The notes under the pieces are model-generated. The model worked only from the letters and a program-made list of their open reading frames with translations, made no database searches and had not been told where the DNA came from. A DNA stretch of 64,000 nucleotides from JAZDLX01 sp964538455. GTDB lineage: Bacteria > Electryoneota > Electryoneia > Electryoneales > Electryoneaceae. The stretch covers positions 124,001-188,000 of the forward strand of contig CAZIDZ010000001.1 in assembly GCA_964538455.1 (NCBI GenBank), written 5' to 3'. Position numbers and translations under genes: made by a program. This document shows positions 32,971-41,520 of this stretch, piece by piece. Positions within the stretch are counted from its first letter, which is position 1. Each line of letters begins with the position of its first letter.

Positions 32971-33969
32971 TCAACCGTTTTTCAACAGCCCGATGCTGGA
33001 GAGGGTTGTCGCGGCGAGGATCAGTGCGGCCCCGCCAAGTCCGCGGATCGTCCATACGTCCCCGAGCAGCATCCACGCGAAAGTGGCGGCGAAAACCGGC
33101 TCAAGCTGGAAGAGCAGAGCTGCATGCCCGGCGGGCACATCCGGCTGAAAACGGGTTTGCATCCATACCGCCAAGACAGTTCCGAAAATTCCTGTGTACA
33201 GCACCGCGAGCATGCCCGCGCCGGAGAGATGGAAGGGGCGCCCCTCGAGCAGGCTCCAGCCGGTTGCGAGCACCGCCATCGTCGCCACCTGGGCGAGGGT
33301 CAGCGGCATCGCCTCCCCTTTGTGGCGTGAAAGGGCTTCAAGCAGCACCATCTGCAGGGCGAAGGCAAAGGCACAGCCGATCGTTAGAATGTCGCCCGCA
33401 TTCAAGCCGCCGCGATCCGGTTCGGCCAGCAGATACACGCCGCAGATAGCGGGCAGAAGTGCTAGCCAGGAAGCCAATGGGGCACGGCTTGTATGCAGCA
33501 GCATCGCCAGAGGCGGGACTAGGACCACGAGCAACCCGGTGAAGAATCCGCTGCGGGAAGCCGTTGTCAGCTTCAATCCTTGCACCTGGAGAGCAAACCC
33601 GGTAAACAGCAGCAGTCCGACCAGAATTCCACGCACAGTTACTGACGGGAGACGCTCCCTGCGAAGCCGAATCCAAAACGGGTGAAGCGCCTCCGAGCCC
33701 TGTTCAACAGCAGGTGCAAGGGCTTGAGACAGTTGAGGGTCCAATTCCTCAGAAGTCTTGTCGCGTTTGATGTTTTTCCGCATGATGCGGGACAGGATCG
33801 AAAGCAAAGCGAGGCCGAGCAGAAAACGCATGGCGAGAAACTGGATCGGGTCTGTATCCGCTAGCGCCGCCTTGGTCGCGGGAAACGTCAGGCCCCACAC
33901 AGCGGTCAGGAGAACCAACATGCTGGTGGCAAAGGCTCTCTGTCTTGATGCGACGGTAGGGGCACTCAC
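32971..33969 (-). CDS. EamA-family (DMT) transporter
   Basis: 332 aa with ten predicted helices in two EamA halves. The first opens with TAVWGLTFPATKAAL; the second contains LYTGIFGTVLAVWMQTRFQPDVPAGHAALLFQLEPVFAA, a typical EamA stretch. An unusual charged loop of about 55 residues (KRDKTSEELDPQLSQALAPA onward) separates helices 2 and 3. The substrate is unknown; amino acids or related metabolites are common. GTG 33969 follows AAGGA. It starts 15 nt after pepA, so panD-pepA-EamA form an operon. Confidence 0.85.
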   Translation of the reverse strand: MSAPTVASRQRAFATSMLVLLTAVWGLTFPATKAALADTDPIQFLAMRFLLGLALLSILSRIMRKNIKRDKTSEELDPQLSQALAPAVEQGSEALHPFWIRLRRERLPSVTVRGILVGLLLFTGFALQVQGLKLTTASRSGFFTGLLVVLVPPLAMLLHTSRAPLASWLALLPAICGVYLLAEPDRGGLNAGDILTIGCAFAFALQMVLLEALSRHKGEAMPLTLAQVATMAVLATGWSLLEGRPFHLSGAGMLAVLYTGIFGTVLAVWMQTRFQPDVPAGHAALLFQLEPVFAATFAWMLLGDVWTIRGLGGAALILAATTLSSIGLLKNG

Positions 33970-33984
33970 GTCAGCATCCTTGTA

Positions 33985-35490
33985 TCAAACCCATCGACGG
34001 AGGGTTTCAAGCACGAGGCGGACACCCACGCCGGTAGGAAGCTCCTTGTGGGGAACGTAACTCACGGGAACCTCTGATGCTGTTCCTGCAATGTCGAGGT
34101 GGATCCAAGGGACGTCCCCGGCGAACTCCTTCAGGAAGGCCGCCGCCGTGATAGCTCCACCTGGACGGCCACCGGTGTTCTTGATGTCTGCAATTTCGCT
34201 GAAAATCTGTTCGCTGTACTCTTCCCAGAGCGGCAACCGCCACACACGCTCCCCGGTTTCTTCGCCCGCCCGGGAAAGGATGTCCGCAAGTTTGTCGTCG
34301 GTGCCCATCATTCCGGTGGCGTGGTTGCCGAGCGCGATCCAACAGGCTCCGGTGAGTGTAGCCATGTCGATTATTGCGTCCGGCTTCACCGTTTTCGTGG
34401 CATAGGCGAGTGCGTCCGCCAGGGTCAATCTGCCCTCTGCGTCCGTGTTGTCCACCTCGATGGTTAGCCCCTTCATACTGGTCAGCACATCACCGGGGCG
34501 GTAGGCGTTGCCATCGACCATATTCTCTGCGGCGGCGATAAATCCTTCTACCCTGCAACGGGGGTTCCATTTTTCAAGCGCCTTGAATACGCCCATCACC
34601 GCCGCGGAACCAGCCATGTCGATCTTCATGTCACGCATTCCATCGGCGGGTTTGATGTCCAATCCGCCTGCGTCGAAGGTGACCCCCTTGCCGACGACTG
34701 CCAGTGTTTTGGCGTTCTTCGGAAGGTTCCCTGGATCGTAGGAGAGGTGGATCAGAACAGGCCGGTGCGCGCTTCCCTGCCCCACGGCGAGTAACGCTCC
34801 CATGCCGAGCCTTTTCAGTTCCGCTTCTTTCAGTACGCGGACCCGGACATTCTTTGAGGCGAGCTTTTTGGCGATGCGGCCGTACGCTTCGGGGTACAGG
34901 TCCATGCCGGGGGTCGCCGCTAGGTCACGGGCGTAGAAGGTGGCGTCCACGGTGACAGCTGCGGCGGATACCCCGCGTTTCAACCCTTTCATTCCCGCTG
35001 TCTCGCCGGGGATAACGATCAGGTTCTTCAGGTTTGGATACTTCTCCTTGTCGCGGCCACGGCGCACATAGCGGTAGGTTGCGAATGCAAACCCCTCGAC
35101 GGCGGCGATTGTCGCGCGCGCCTCATCCTTTTGGGAAAAACCTTTCAGCGGCGGTTGCACGACCGCTTCGGTGATCTTCTGCGCCCGGGCGCGTTTTCCG
35201 GCTTCGCCGAACGCCCGGCGAATTTTCTCTGGTGTCCACTCCTTGCGTTTTCCAAGCCCGACGACAAGGATTGTCCTGGGCCCGCGTTTTTCGCCTCCGT
35301 AGAGAGACAGCACCTGCCCCTTTTCCCCGGAAAAATCGCCGTTTTTCATAGCGGTGCTAATCGGGTTCCCGAGCGAGGCATCCAACCGGCCGATGCCGTT
35401 TGCGACGGGTTTTTCCTTTTCGAAGAGGCCGACAGCGAGCAGGGGGGTAGAAGCTTCCTGCGGGGCGATGTCACGGGCTGTGATTTTCAC
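33985..35490 (-). CDS. pepA: Leucyl aminopeptidase (M17)
   Basis: Cytosolic two-metal aminopeptidase. 501 aa. Metal and catalytic motifs are GKGVTFDAGGLDIKPADGMR, MKIDMAGSAAV and NTDAEGRLTLADALAYA, as in the M17 family. The N-terminal macro-like domain is divergent, as is usual. GTG 35490 is preceded by AAGGAG. It lies 23 nt after panD and 15 nt before the transporter. General peptide turnover is the expected role. Confidence 0.94.
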   Translation of the reverse strand: MKITARDIAPQEASTPLLAVGLFEKEKPVANGIGRLDASLGNPISTAMKNGDFSGEKGQVLSLYGGEKRGPRTILVVGLGKRKEWTPEKIRRAFGEAGKRARAQKITEAVVQPPLKGFSQKDEARATIAAVEGFAFATYRYVRRGRDKEKYPNLKNLIVIPGETAGMKGLKRGVSAAAVTVDATFYARDLAATPGMDLYPEAYGRIAKKLASKNVRVRVLKEAELKRLGMGALLAVGQGSAHRPVLIHLSYDPGNLPKNAKTLAVVGKGVTFDAGGLDIKPADGMRDMKIDMAGSAAVMGVFKALEKWNPRCRVEGFIAAAENMVDGNAYRPGDVLTSMKGLTIEVDNTDAEGRLTLADALAYATKTVKPDAIIDMATLTGACWIALGNHATGMMGTDDKLADILSRAGEETGERVWRLPLWEEYSEQIFSEIADIKNTGGRPGGAITAAAFLKEFAGDVPWIHLDIAGTASEVPVSYVPHKELPTGVGVRLVLETLRRWV

Positions 35491-35513
35491 GGGAATCTCC
35501 TTGGCGATAGTGG

Positions 35514-35861
35514 TTATGCCGGCAGATTGCTTTCGTCAACGAGGAGAACCTTCGGCCGGTGGCCGGTGACTTCGTCCTCGGTGAGATCGCAGTAGGTGGC
35601 TATGATGACAAGGTCGCCAACGCTGGCGAGGTGGGCCGCAGCGCCGTTGACGCCGATCGTGCCCGACCCGCGTTCTCCTTCGATGGCGTACGTGGTAAAA
35701 CGCGATCCGGTGGTGACGTTGTACACGTCCACTTGCTCGTTGGTCGCGATGTCTGCTGCATCGAGTAGGTCGCGGTCCACCGTCAGGCTGCCGGTGTAGT
35801 CGAGGTCGGTCCGGGTCACACGTGCCCTGTGTATTTTAGACTTGAGGAATCGGCGCACCAT
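35514..35861 (-). CDS. panD: Aspartate 1-decarboxylase
   Basis: Makes beta-alanine from aspartate for pantothenate and CoA synthesis. 115 aa. The start KSKIHRARVTRTDLDYTGS matches the family; Gly24-Ser25 is the self-cleavage site that produces the pyruvoyl group. NGAAAHLASVGDLVIIATY is the second conserved block. It is the first gene of a panD-pepA-transporter operon. No other pan genes are in the window. Confidence 0.96.
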   Translation of the reverse strand: MVRRFLKSKIHRARVTRTDLDYTGSLTVDRDLLDAADIATNEQVDVYNVTTGSRFTTYAIEGERGSGTIGVNGAAAHLASVGDLVIIATYCDLTEDEVTGHRPKVLLVDESNLPA

Positions 35862-36134
35862 GAGAGAACCTTATGAAAACCTTTGTCTCGGCGCATGAAA
35901 GTGACAAAAGGTAGGGAGGCCAAACGGACAAAGCCAGAGAATCGCGCCACCTCTCCGGGATTTGGAAGAGCTGGACTTTGAGGACTTATCCGGAAAATGT
36001 GTGGTGAGCTGTGGAGGAAACCGGGTGGAGGGAGCGCAGGGCGGTGCGCTTCGTGAAGGTCTTGAAGGGGTCTGAAGATCCCTTGATACAGCTTCCCCTC
36101 GCGCGGCCTGCGAGTTACCCGTTCGGGGTGGGGA

Positions 36135-37538
36135 TCAACGGTGCAGCCGGTCCCGCAGCACATTGGCAAGCTGTTCGATCTTGGGGCGTTCGGGTTGTTC
36201 GAGGGTGTCGCGGTCACGGATCGTGACCGTGCCGTCCTCCAACGTCTGGTGGTCAACGGTGAAGCAGAAGGGTGTGCCCGCTTCGTCCTGGCGGCGGTAG
36301 CGGCGGCCGATGTTTCCCGTCTCGTCATAGAAAACATTGAACTCCAATTTCAGGTCGGCGACGATCTTTTTGGCGATTTCCGGCAGCCCGTCCTTTTTCA
36401 GCAGCGGGAAAACGGCGGCGGTGTAGGGAGCCGCCTTGGGGTCGAGACGGAGCACGACACGTTTTTCGCCGTTGACCTCGTCTTCGTCGTAGGCGTCCAC
36501 GAGTGCGGCGAGCATCCCCCGGTTCAGACCGGCGGAGGTCTCGACGATGTACGGCAGGTACCGTTCGCGGGTCTGGTCGTCGAAGAAGGTCAGGTCTTTG
36601 CCACTGTACTCCTGGTGACGGCGGAGGTCGTAATCCGTACGGTTATGAATCCCCTCGAACTCGTTCCACCCAAACGGGAAGTTGTATTCGATGTCGAACG
36701 CGGACTTCGCGTAGTGTGCCAGTTCGTCTGGAGTGTGCTCGTGGAGGCGAAGGTTCTTCGCCTTGATCCCGACCACATCACGCCAGAACGCCATCCGCTC
36801 CTCTTTCCAGTACTTCATCGTCTCGTCTTCCTGGCCCGGTTGGATGAAGTACTGCATCTCCATCTGTTCGAATTCCCGAGTACGAAAGATGAAATTCCCG
36901 GGAGTGATCTCGTTTCGAAACGCTTTGCCGATCTGGGCGATGCCGAAGGGCGGCCGCAGTCTGCCGACAGTCTGCACCTGCGGATAGTCCACATAAATGC
37001 CCTGGGCGGTTTCCGGGCGCAGGTAGACTCCGCTCGCGTTGTCCTCCACGGGGCCGATGAAAGTCTTGAACATCAGGTTGAAGCTGCGCGGCGGAGTCAG
37101 CGTGCCGCGATTGCCGCAATTGGGACACGGGAGCTGCACGTAGCTGGGGTGGCTCGGGTCGAGATGCGCGCCGTCTGCGGTAACCGGAGGCTCATCCACC
37201 CCCTTGGCTTTCTTCGCGTGCTCGACAAGTTCATCGGCGCGGAAACGTGTTTTGCACTGGCGGCAGTCGACCAGTGGATCGACAAACCCTTCCACATGGC
37301 CGCTCGCTTCCCAGGTGCGCGGATGGTAGATGATTGCGCTGTCAATGCCGACGATGTTGTTGTGTTTGCGCACAATCTCCCGCCACCAGAGATCGGCGAT
37401 TTTCATCTTCATCTCGATACCGAGCGGACCGTAATCATAGCTCGATCCGATGCCGCCGTAAATCTCGCTCGTCGGCATGATGAACCCGCGCCGTTTGGCC
37501 AGCGCGACAATAATCTCCATCAGGTTCGTCTGGGCCAT
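36135..37538 (-). CDS. glyS: Glycine--tRNA ligase, alpha2 type
   Basis: Class II synthetase charging tRNA-Gly. 467 aa. KRRGFIMPTSEIYGGIGSSYDYGPLG is the opening of the dimeric (eukaryote/archaea-like) form, not the alpha2beta2 form of E. coli. RPETAQGIYVDYPQVQ and the motif 2 region FGIAQIGKAFRNEITPGNF are present. Zinc-site-like cysteine pairs occur in CRQCKTRF and CPNCGN. ATG 37538 follows AAAAGGGA. It diverges from pyrF, with a shared 205-nt promoter region. Confidence 0.96.
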   Translation of the reverse strand: MAQTNLMEIIVALAKRRGFIMPTSEIYGGIGSSYDYGPLGIEMKMKIADLWWREIVRKHNNIVGIDSAIIYHPRTWEASGHVEGFVDPLVDCRQCKTRFRADELVEHAKKAKGVDEPPVTADGAHLDPSHPSYVQLPCPNCGNRGTLTPPRSFNLMFKTFIGPVEDNASGVYLRPETAQGIYVDYPQVQTVGRLRPPFGIAQIGKAFRNEITPGNFIFRTREFEQMEMQYFIQPGQEDETMKYWKEERMAFWRDVVGIKAKNLRLHEHTPDELAHYAKSAFDIEYNFPFGWNEFEGIHNRTDYDLRRHQEYSGKDLTFFDDQTRERYLPYIVETSAGLNRGMLAALVDAYDEDEVNGEKRVVLRLDPKAAPYTAAVFPLLKKDGLPEIAKKIVADLKLEFNVFYDETGNIGRRYRRQDEAGTPFCFTVDHQTLEDGTVTIRDRDTLEQPERPKIEQLANVLRDRLHR

Positions 37539-37743
37539 GCTGGAAATCCCTTTTCAGATCGATGGGGAAGAAAGTCCGTCTCGTCGGAACGGCTCAACTC
37601 ACGACCCGCGAATATAGCGGGCGTCGCGACCGTGGACAAATCCGAAAAGCGCCGGACGGCTCATTGGCGACCCGGTTCTGCGCCGGGCTCTTGCGGCGAG
37701 AACAGCTCAAACCTACTTTGCGTGCGAAACGCAGAGGACAACG

Positions 37744-38571
37744 ATGACCTTTAAAGAGCGCCTTGAACGGGTTGCCAAGCGGAGTCGGCTGTGCGTTGGA
37801 ATCGATCCGGTTCCAGAAAAACTGCCTCGCCCGCTGCGTGGCAGGCCAGACGGCGTGGTCCGCTTCATCGAAGCGATCGTTGGCGCGACGGCCGGTTGGG
37901 CAGGCGCCTACAAACCCAACCTTGCGTTCTTTGAAGCTCTTGGAAAACAGGGAGAAGAGACGCTTCGGAAGACGATTGAGGTGGTGCGGGATTCGGTACC
38001 CCACGCGCTTTTGATCGGAGACGGAAAACGCGGGGACATCGGGAATTCCGCCGAACGTTATGCTGCGTCTCTCTATGACCGGTGGGGTTTTGACGCGGTC
38101 ACGGTCAACCCGTGGTTTGGGGCGGACGGAGTGAAGCCGTTCGCCGAACGGCCGGAGAAGGGCGTGTTCGTGCTCGCCGCAACCTCGAATTCCTCCTCCT
38201 CGGAAGTCCAGGATTCCACGGGAGGCGGCGACTCTCTCCCCGAGCGCATCGCGCGGCTTGCGGCGAGCGCCTGGAATGACAACGAAAACATCGGCCTTGT
38301 CGTCGGTGCGACCCGTGCGTCAACGATGGAGGCTGTCCGGAAAGCGGGACCGGACCTTCCCTGGTTGATTCCGGGCGTCGGCGCGCAGGGGGGCGACCTG
38401 GAGGCGGCGCTGCTGTATGGCCTGGGAAGCGGCGGCTTGCCGAGTATCGTTAATGCGTCGCGCAGTATCTTGTATGCGTCTGCGGACGAAGACTTCGCTG
38501 AGGCCGCGGAACGTGAAGCAGGAGCGCTCGCCGGAGCGATCCAGAAGGCGATAAAAACGCCTCTAGCCTGA
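37744..38571 (+). CDS. pyrF: Orotidine 5'-phosphate decarboxylase
   Basis: Last step of UMP synthesis. 275 aa, of the longer (type 2) bacterial form: RSRLCVGIDPVPEKLP at the start, YKPNLAFFEALG, and the catalytic IGDGKRGDIGNSAERYA with the K-x-x-D dyad. NPWFGADGVKPF and the GVGAQGGDLEAAL phosphate loop follow. AGAGGA precedes the ATG. A PilZ gene starts 12 nt later, followed by pyrE, so pyrimidine genes share a transcript with a c-di-GMP receptor. Confidence 0.95.
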   Translation: MTFKERLERVAKRSRLCVGIDPVPEKLPRPLRGRPDGVVRFIEAIVGATAGWAGAYKPNLAFFEALGKQGEETLRKTIEVVRDSVPHALLIGDGKRGDIGNSAERYAASLYDRWGFDAVTVNPWFGADGVKPFAERPEKGVFVLAATSNSSSSEVQDSTGGGDSLPERIARLAASAWNDNENIGLVVGATRASTMEAVRKAGPDLPWLIPGVGAQGGDLEAALLYGLGSGGLPSIVNASRSILYASADEDFAEAAEREAGALAGAIQKAIKTPLA

Positions 38572-38583
38572 GGGGATAGTACT

Positions 38584-39228
38584 GTGGTATTGAAAGACGA
38601 TCCCAGGAAGCTGTACCTGAAAGAAAAGCTTGCATGCCGTGCGGAGGTGAAGGACCAGGTGTACACGTTCGATGTTCGCGTCGAGGACATCGATGCGAAG
38701 GGAATTATCACCTCTCGGCCTGATCTCGGGGGGCCAAAACTCGGCGTCGGAGTCGAGATCCTTGTCCGTTATTACAGGTCGGATTCGGCCTACCAGTTCC
38801 TGACCAAGGTTTTGGCCTGGGAGAAACATGCGGGGCGGTCCCGGATGCGGATCGGCTTTCCAAGCCAGATCACCCGCTACCAGAGAAGGCAGCACGTGCG
38901 CGCGGAGCTCTCGGGGTCAGTGCGGTTCTACCTGACAACGGACGAAATGCCTTCGCGGGGATTCCTGAAAGATCTTTCCGTCGGGGGAGTACAATTTCAG
39001 ACGCAGCAGGTGGGGCTTTTTGCAAAATCGTTGAACCCGGTGGGACGCCGGCTGCTGGTGGACGTAATTCTTTCCGGTGGGGATGAGTTTATCGGCCTTC
39101 CCGGGGAAATTCGACGCGTGCTTCCGGACCTTCGCAACAAAGGTTTTGTCAGCGTTCAAGTCAAGTTTCGGGAACTACAGCAAAAAGTCAAACAGGCGCT
39201 GCAAGAGGTTACCGGCGAGAAGGGATGA
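38584..39228 (+). CDS. PilZ-domain protein (YcgR-like)
   Basis: 214 aa from GTG 38584 with AGGGG upstream. An N-terminal PilZN/YcgR-like beta domain (about 1-95) is followed by a PilZ domain with QRRQHVRAEL (R-x-x-x-R) and DLSVGGVQF (D-x-S-x-x-G), the two c-di-GMP binding motifs. It probably senses c-di-GMP and acts on motility or envelope functions. No flagellar or pilus gene is nearby; it sits between pyrF and pyrE. Confidence 0.87.
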   Translation: MVLKDDPRKLYLKEKLACRAEVKDQVYTFDVRVEDIDAKGIITSRPDLGGPKLGVGVEILVRYYRSDSAYQFLTKVLAWEKHAGRSRMRIGFPSQITRYQRRQHVRAELSGSVRFYLTTDEMPSRGFLKDLSVGGVQFQTQQVGLFAKSLNPVGRRLLVDVILSGGDEFIGLPGEIRRVLPDLRNKGFVSVQVKFRELQQKVKQALQEVTGEKG

Positions 39229-39276
39229 CCCTCCCCACAGCAGTGCGGTCCAGCGAGGGAAAAATCGGCTGAAGCC

Positions 39277-39852
39277 ATGAATGATCAGGATGTTTTGGGA
39301 CTGCTGAAAAAGAGCGGCGCTCTTCTGGAAGGACACTTCAAGCTTGCGAGCGGCCTTCACTCCGACCGTTATGTGGAAAAATTCCGTCTGCTCGAGCGTC
39401 CCGAGATCACCGAGGTGCTGGTTCGCGAGCTAGCGCTGAGGGTCCGCAAGTATCGGCCGGAGATTGTCGTAGGTCCGGTGACCGGAGGTGTGATTCTCTC
39501 CTACGAAATGGCCCGTAAGCTGGGGACCAGGGCGTGCTTCACCGAAAAAACCGGGGACGGCGACATGGAGCTTCGCCGGGGATTCGACGTCCGCGGAAAG
39601 CGCGTGCTGCTCGTCGAGGATATCGTGACCACCGGCGGAAGCGTGTTGAAAGCAGCCGAGGCGGTTCGTCAGGCAGGTGGCGATGTGGTTGCCTTTGCGA
39701 TTCTCGTCGACCGGTCGAGTGGGCGCTTTCAACCCGAAGCTCCACTGGAGGCTCTTGTTACAATGGAGATTCAAACCTGGCATTCCGACGAAATCCCGGA
39801 TCGACTCAAGGCGATACCTCTCGTTGAACCGGGGAGCAAGCATGCCGGGTAA
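39277..39852 (+). CDS. pyrE: Orotate phosphoribosyltransferase
   Basis: Joins orotate and PRPP to make OMP. 191 aa. The start has FKLASGLHSDRYVEKF, typical of PyrE; VVGPVTGGVILSYEMAR and the PRPP motif VLLVEDIVTTGGS are intact. It follows the PilZ gene by 48 nt, and its last 11 nt overlap the metallo-hydrolase start at 39842. With pyrF upstream this gives the final two UMP-synthesis steps in one cluster. Confidence 0.95.
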   Translation: MNDQDVLGLLKKSGALLEGHFKLASGLHSDRYVEKFRLLERPEITEVLVRELALRVRKYRPEIVVGPVTGGVILSYEMARKLGTRACFTEKTGDGDMELRRGFDVRGKRVLLVEDIVTTGGSVLKAAEAVRQAGGDVVAFAILVDRSSGRFQPEAPLEALVTMEIQTWHSDEIPDRLKAIPLVEPGSKHAG

Positions 39853-40648
39853 GCAACAATCCCCGTCGCTGAACATTTGCCCTCTCGCTTCGGGCAGTAA
39901 GGGAAACGCCTACTGGATCGAGGGGGAAGGCACCACCATTCTCGTCGATGCCGGTCTTTCCATGCGCCAGCTTTCGTTCCGGGTCGAGGAGATCGGACGC
40001 AAGATCGACGAGGTCGAACATCTCTTTATTACGCACGAACACAATGACCACATCTCCGCGCTTGCGGTGTTCTTAAAAAGGCACCGTCCGGTGATCTGGG
40101 CGTCGCGGGGAACCCTGCGCGCGATTCGCAGCCGTATTCCCGACGGCGCGAAGGTTCGGATGATGGACGGACGGGTGGAAAAGGCGGGTGCGTTCTCCGT
40201 CCGTTCTCTGAAAATTCGCCACGATGCAGTTGATCCTCTCGCTTTCAGGTTTGATCTTTCAGGAGTGTCCGCCGCGATTGTCACCGATCTGGGCACCTGG
40301 GACGAAGCCGTGATGGAGGCTGTGGCGGGAGTGGATGTGCTTGTCTGCGAAGCGAACCACGATCCGCAGATGCTGGCGCATGGACCCTACCCGGCCCTGT
40401 TGAAGCGCCGGATCGCCGGCCACCTGGGCCACCTTTCCAACGAGGAGGGTGCCCGGCTTGCGGCGAAAAGCGTCGAACGGGGAACACAGGGTGTCATTTT
40501 GGGTCATCTCTCGGAAACGAACAATTTGCCCGACCTGGCGCTTGACGTCTTTGCAGAAGCCCTTACGGAGGCGGGCGTTTCGGCGAAAATTGACGTCGCG
40601 TCTCAGCGTCAGCCCGGTCCTTTTGTCAGCGTGGCAGCGCATAAGTAG
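39842..40648 (+). CDS. MBL-fold metallo-hydrolase (WalJ/YycJ-like)
   Basis: 268 aa from ATG 39842; the longer open frame overlaps pyrE and is rejected. The start LNICPLASGSKGNAYWIEG and the metal motif ITHEHNDHISAL are those of the YycJ/WalJ branch of the beta-lactamase fold. Further metal ligands lie in IVTDLG, CEANHD and ILGHLSETNN. These proteins are predicted nucleases or phosphodiesterases linked to cell-wall and replication control. It overlaps pyrE by 11 nt. Confidence 0.88.
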   Translation: MPGKQQSPSLNICPLASGSKGNAYWIEGEGTTILVDAGLSMRQLSFRVEEIGRKIDEVEHLFITHEHNDHISALAVFLKRHRPVIWASRGTLRAIRSRIPDGAKVRMMDGRVEKAGAFSVRSLKIRHDAVDPLAFRFDLSGVSAAIVTDLGTWDEAVMEAVAGVDVLVCEANHDPQMLAHGPYPALLKRRIAGHLGHLSNEEGARLAAKSVERGTQGVILGHLSETNNLPDLALDVFAEALTEAGVSAKIDVASQRQPGPFVSVAAHK

Positions 40649-40735
40649 GTGGCGAAAAAGGCGGAGCGCCGGAATACACAATCGTTTTGAGCGATTCGTC
40701 CTGGGAAGCAAGCGGGACGCAACGAGGAGCGAATC

Positions 40736-41341
40736 ATGAACCGAAAGAAAATCGTGTTGCGTGGGTTGGCGGTGGGATTGCTGCTGATCGCCGCGGCGCT
40801 GGCTATCCTTGGATGCGGAGGAGGTGTGAAAAACGAAGTGGCGGTGATGCAGACGGACAAGGGTACAGTCATTCTCGGCTTCTACCCGGAAGTCGCGCCG
40901 AAAACAGTGGCTCGTTTCAAGGAATTGGCGCGTCAGGGGTTCTATGACGGCGTGCTTTTCCACCGGGTGATTCCGGGATTCGTGGTCCAGTCCGGCGACC
41001 CGAAAACAAAAGACCCGAACACGCCGCCGATGGAGTATGGAACGGGCGGAAGCGGCCAGACGATTCCTGCCGAATTCAGCGAATTGAAGCACAAGCGGGG
41101 CACGCTGGCGATGGCGCGCGCCCAGGATCCGAACTCCGCGGACAGCCAGTTCTATATTGCTCTCGAGGCACAGCCCCACCTCGATGGCAAGTACACGATT
41201 TTTGGCGAAGTCCTTAAGGGCATGGATGTTATCGATCGAATCGCTGCGGTGGAAACGGATGCAAGGGATGTACCGCGTGAGCCGATCCACATTCTTTCAA
41301 TGAAGATCGTCAGCCGCGAAGAAGCGGGCCTCAGCAACTGA
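40736..41341 (+). CDS. Cyclophilin-type peptidyl-prolyl isomerase lipoprotein
   Basis: 201 aa. A signal peptide with lipobox (LAIL-GC near residue 27) predicts a lipoprotein. The cyclophilin domain has VAPKTVARFKELARQGFYDG, LFHRVIPGFVVQSGDP and SQFYIALEAQPHLDGKYTIFGEV, with the catalytic Arg in F-H-R. It should assist protein folding in the periplasm. It closes the co-directional pyrF run, and a strong terminator lies 22 nt downstream. Confidence 0.93.
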   Translation: MNRKKIVLRGLAVGLLLIAAALAILGCGGGVKNEVAVMQTDKGTVILGFYPEVAPKTVARFKELARQGFYDGVLFHRVIPGFVVQSGDPKTKDPNTPPMEYGTGGSGQTIPAEFSELKHKRGTLAMARAQDPNSADSQFYIALEAQPHLDGKYTIFGEVLKGMDVIDRIAAVETDARDVPREPIHILSMKIVSREEAGLSN

Positions 41342-41362
41342 TCGATTTGGTGTCAAGCTAAG

Positions 41363-41402
41363 GGCGGAGTGGGGATCATCCTTACTCCGCCTGATGTTTT
41401 TT
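41363..41402 (+). terminator. Rho-independent terminator after the cyclophilin gene
   Basis: GGCGGAGT (41363-41370) pairs with ACTCCGCC (41384-41391), extended inward by GGAT/ATCC, and a run of six T lies at 41397-41402. It closes the pyrF-to-cyclophilin transcript. Confidence 0.88.
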
Positions 41403-41520
41403 GGGTGTTGGCCGATTTGGCACAGGCCCAGAGATATCTTCGATGGCTGAATCGTTGGCCATTGCGCGAAGTTAGGAAACCGGGAGCAGGTTGGATGGAC
41501 GCTCGACGGATGGAAACCCG

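Noticed and set aside
32836..33449. Overlapping plus-strand frames of 164-180 codons
   Set aside because: They lie opposite the transporter gene and its 3' gap, with no ribosome-binding site or family features.
36141..37754. 537-codon open frame opposite glyS
   Set aside because: Shadow of a complete glycyl-tRNA synthetase gene; no start signals or motifs.
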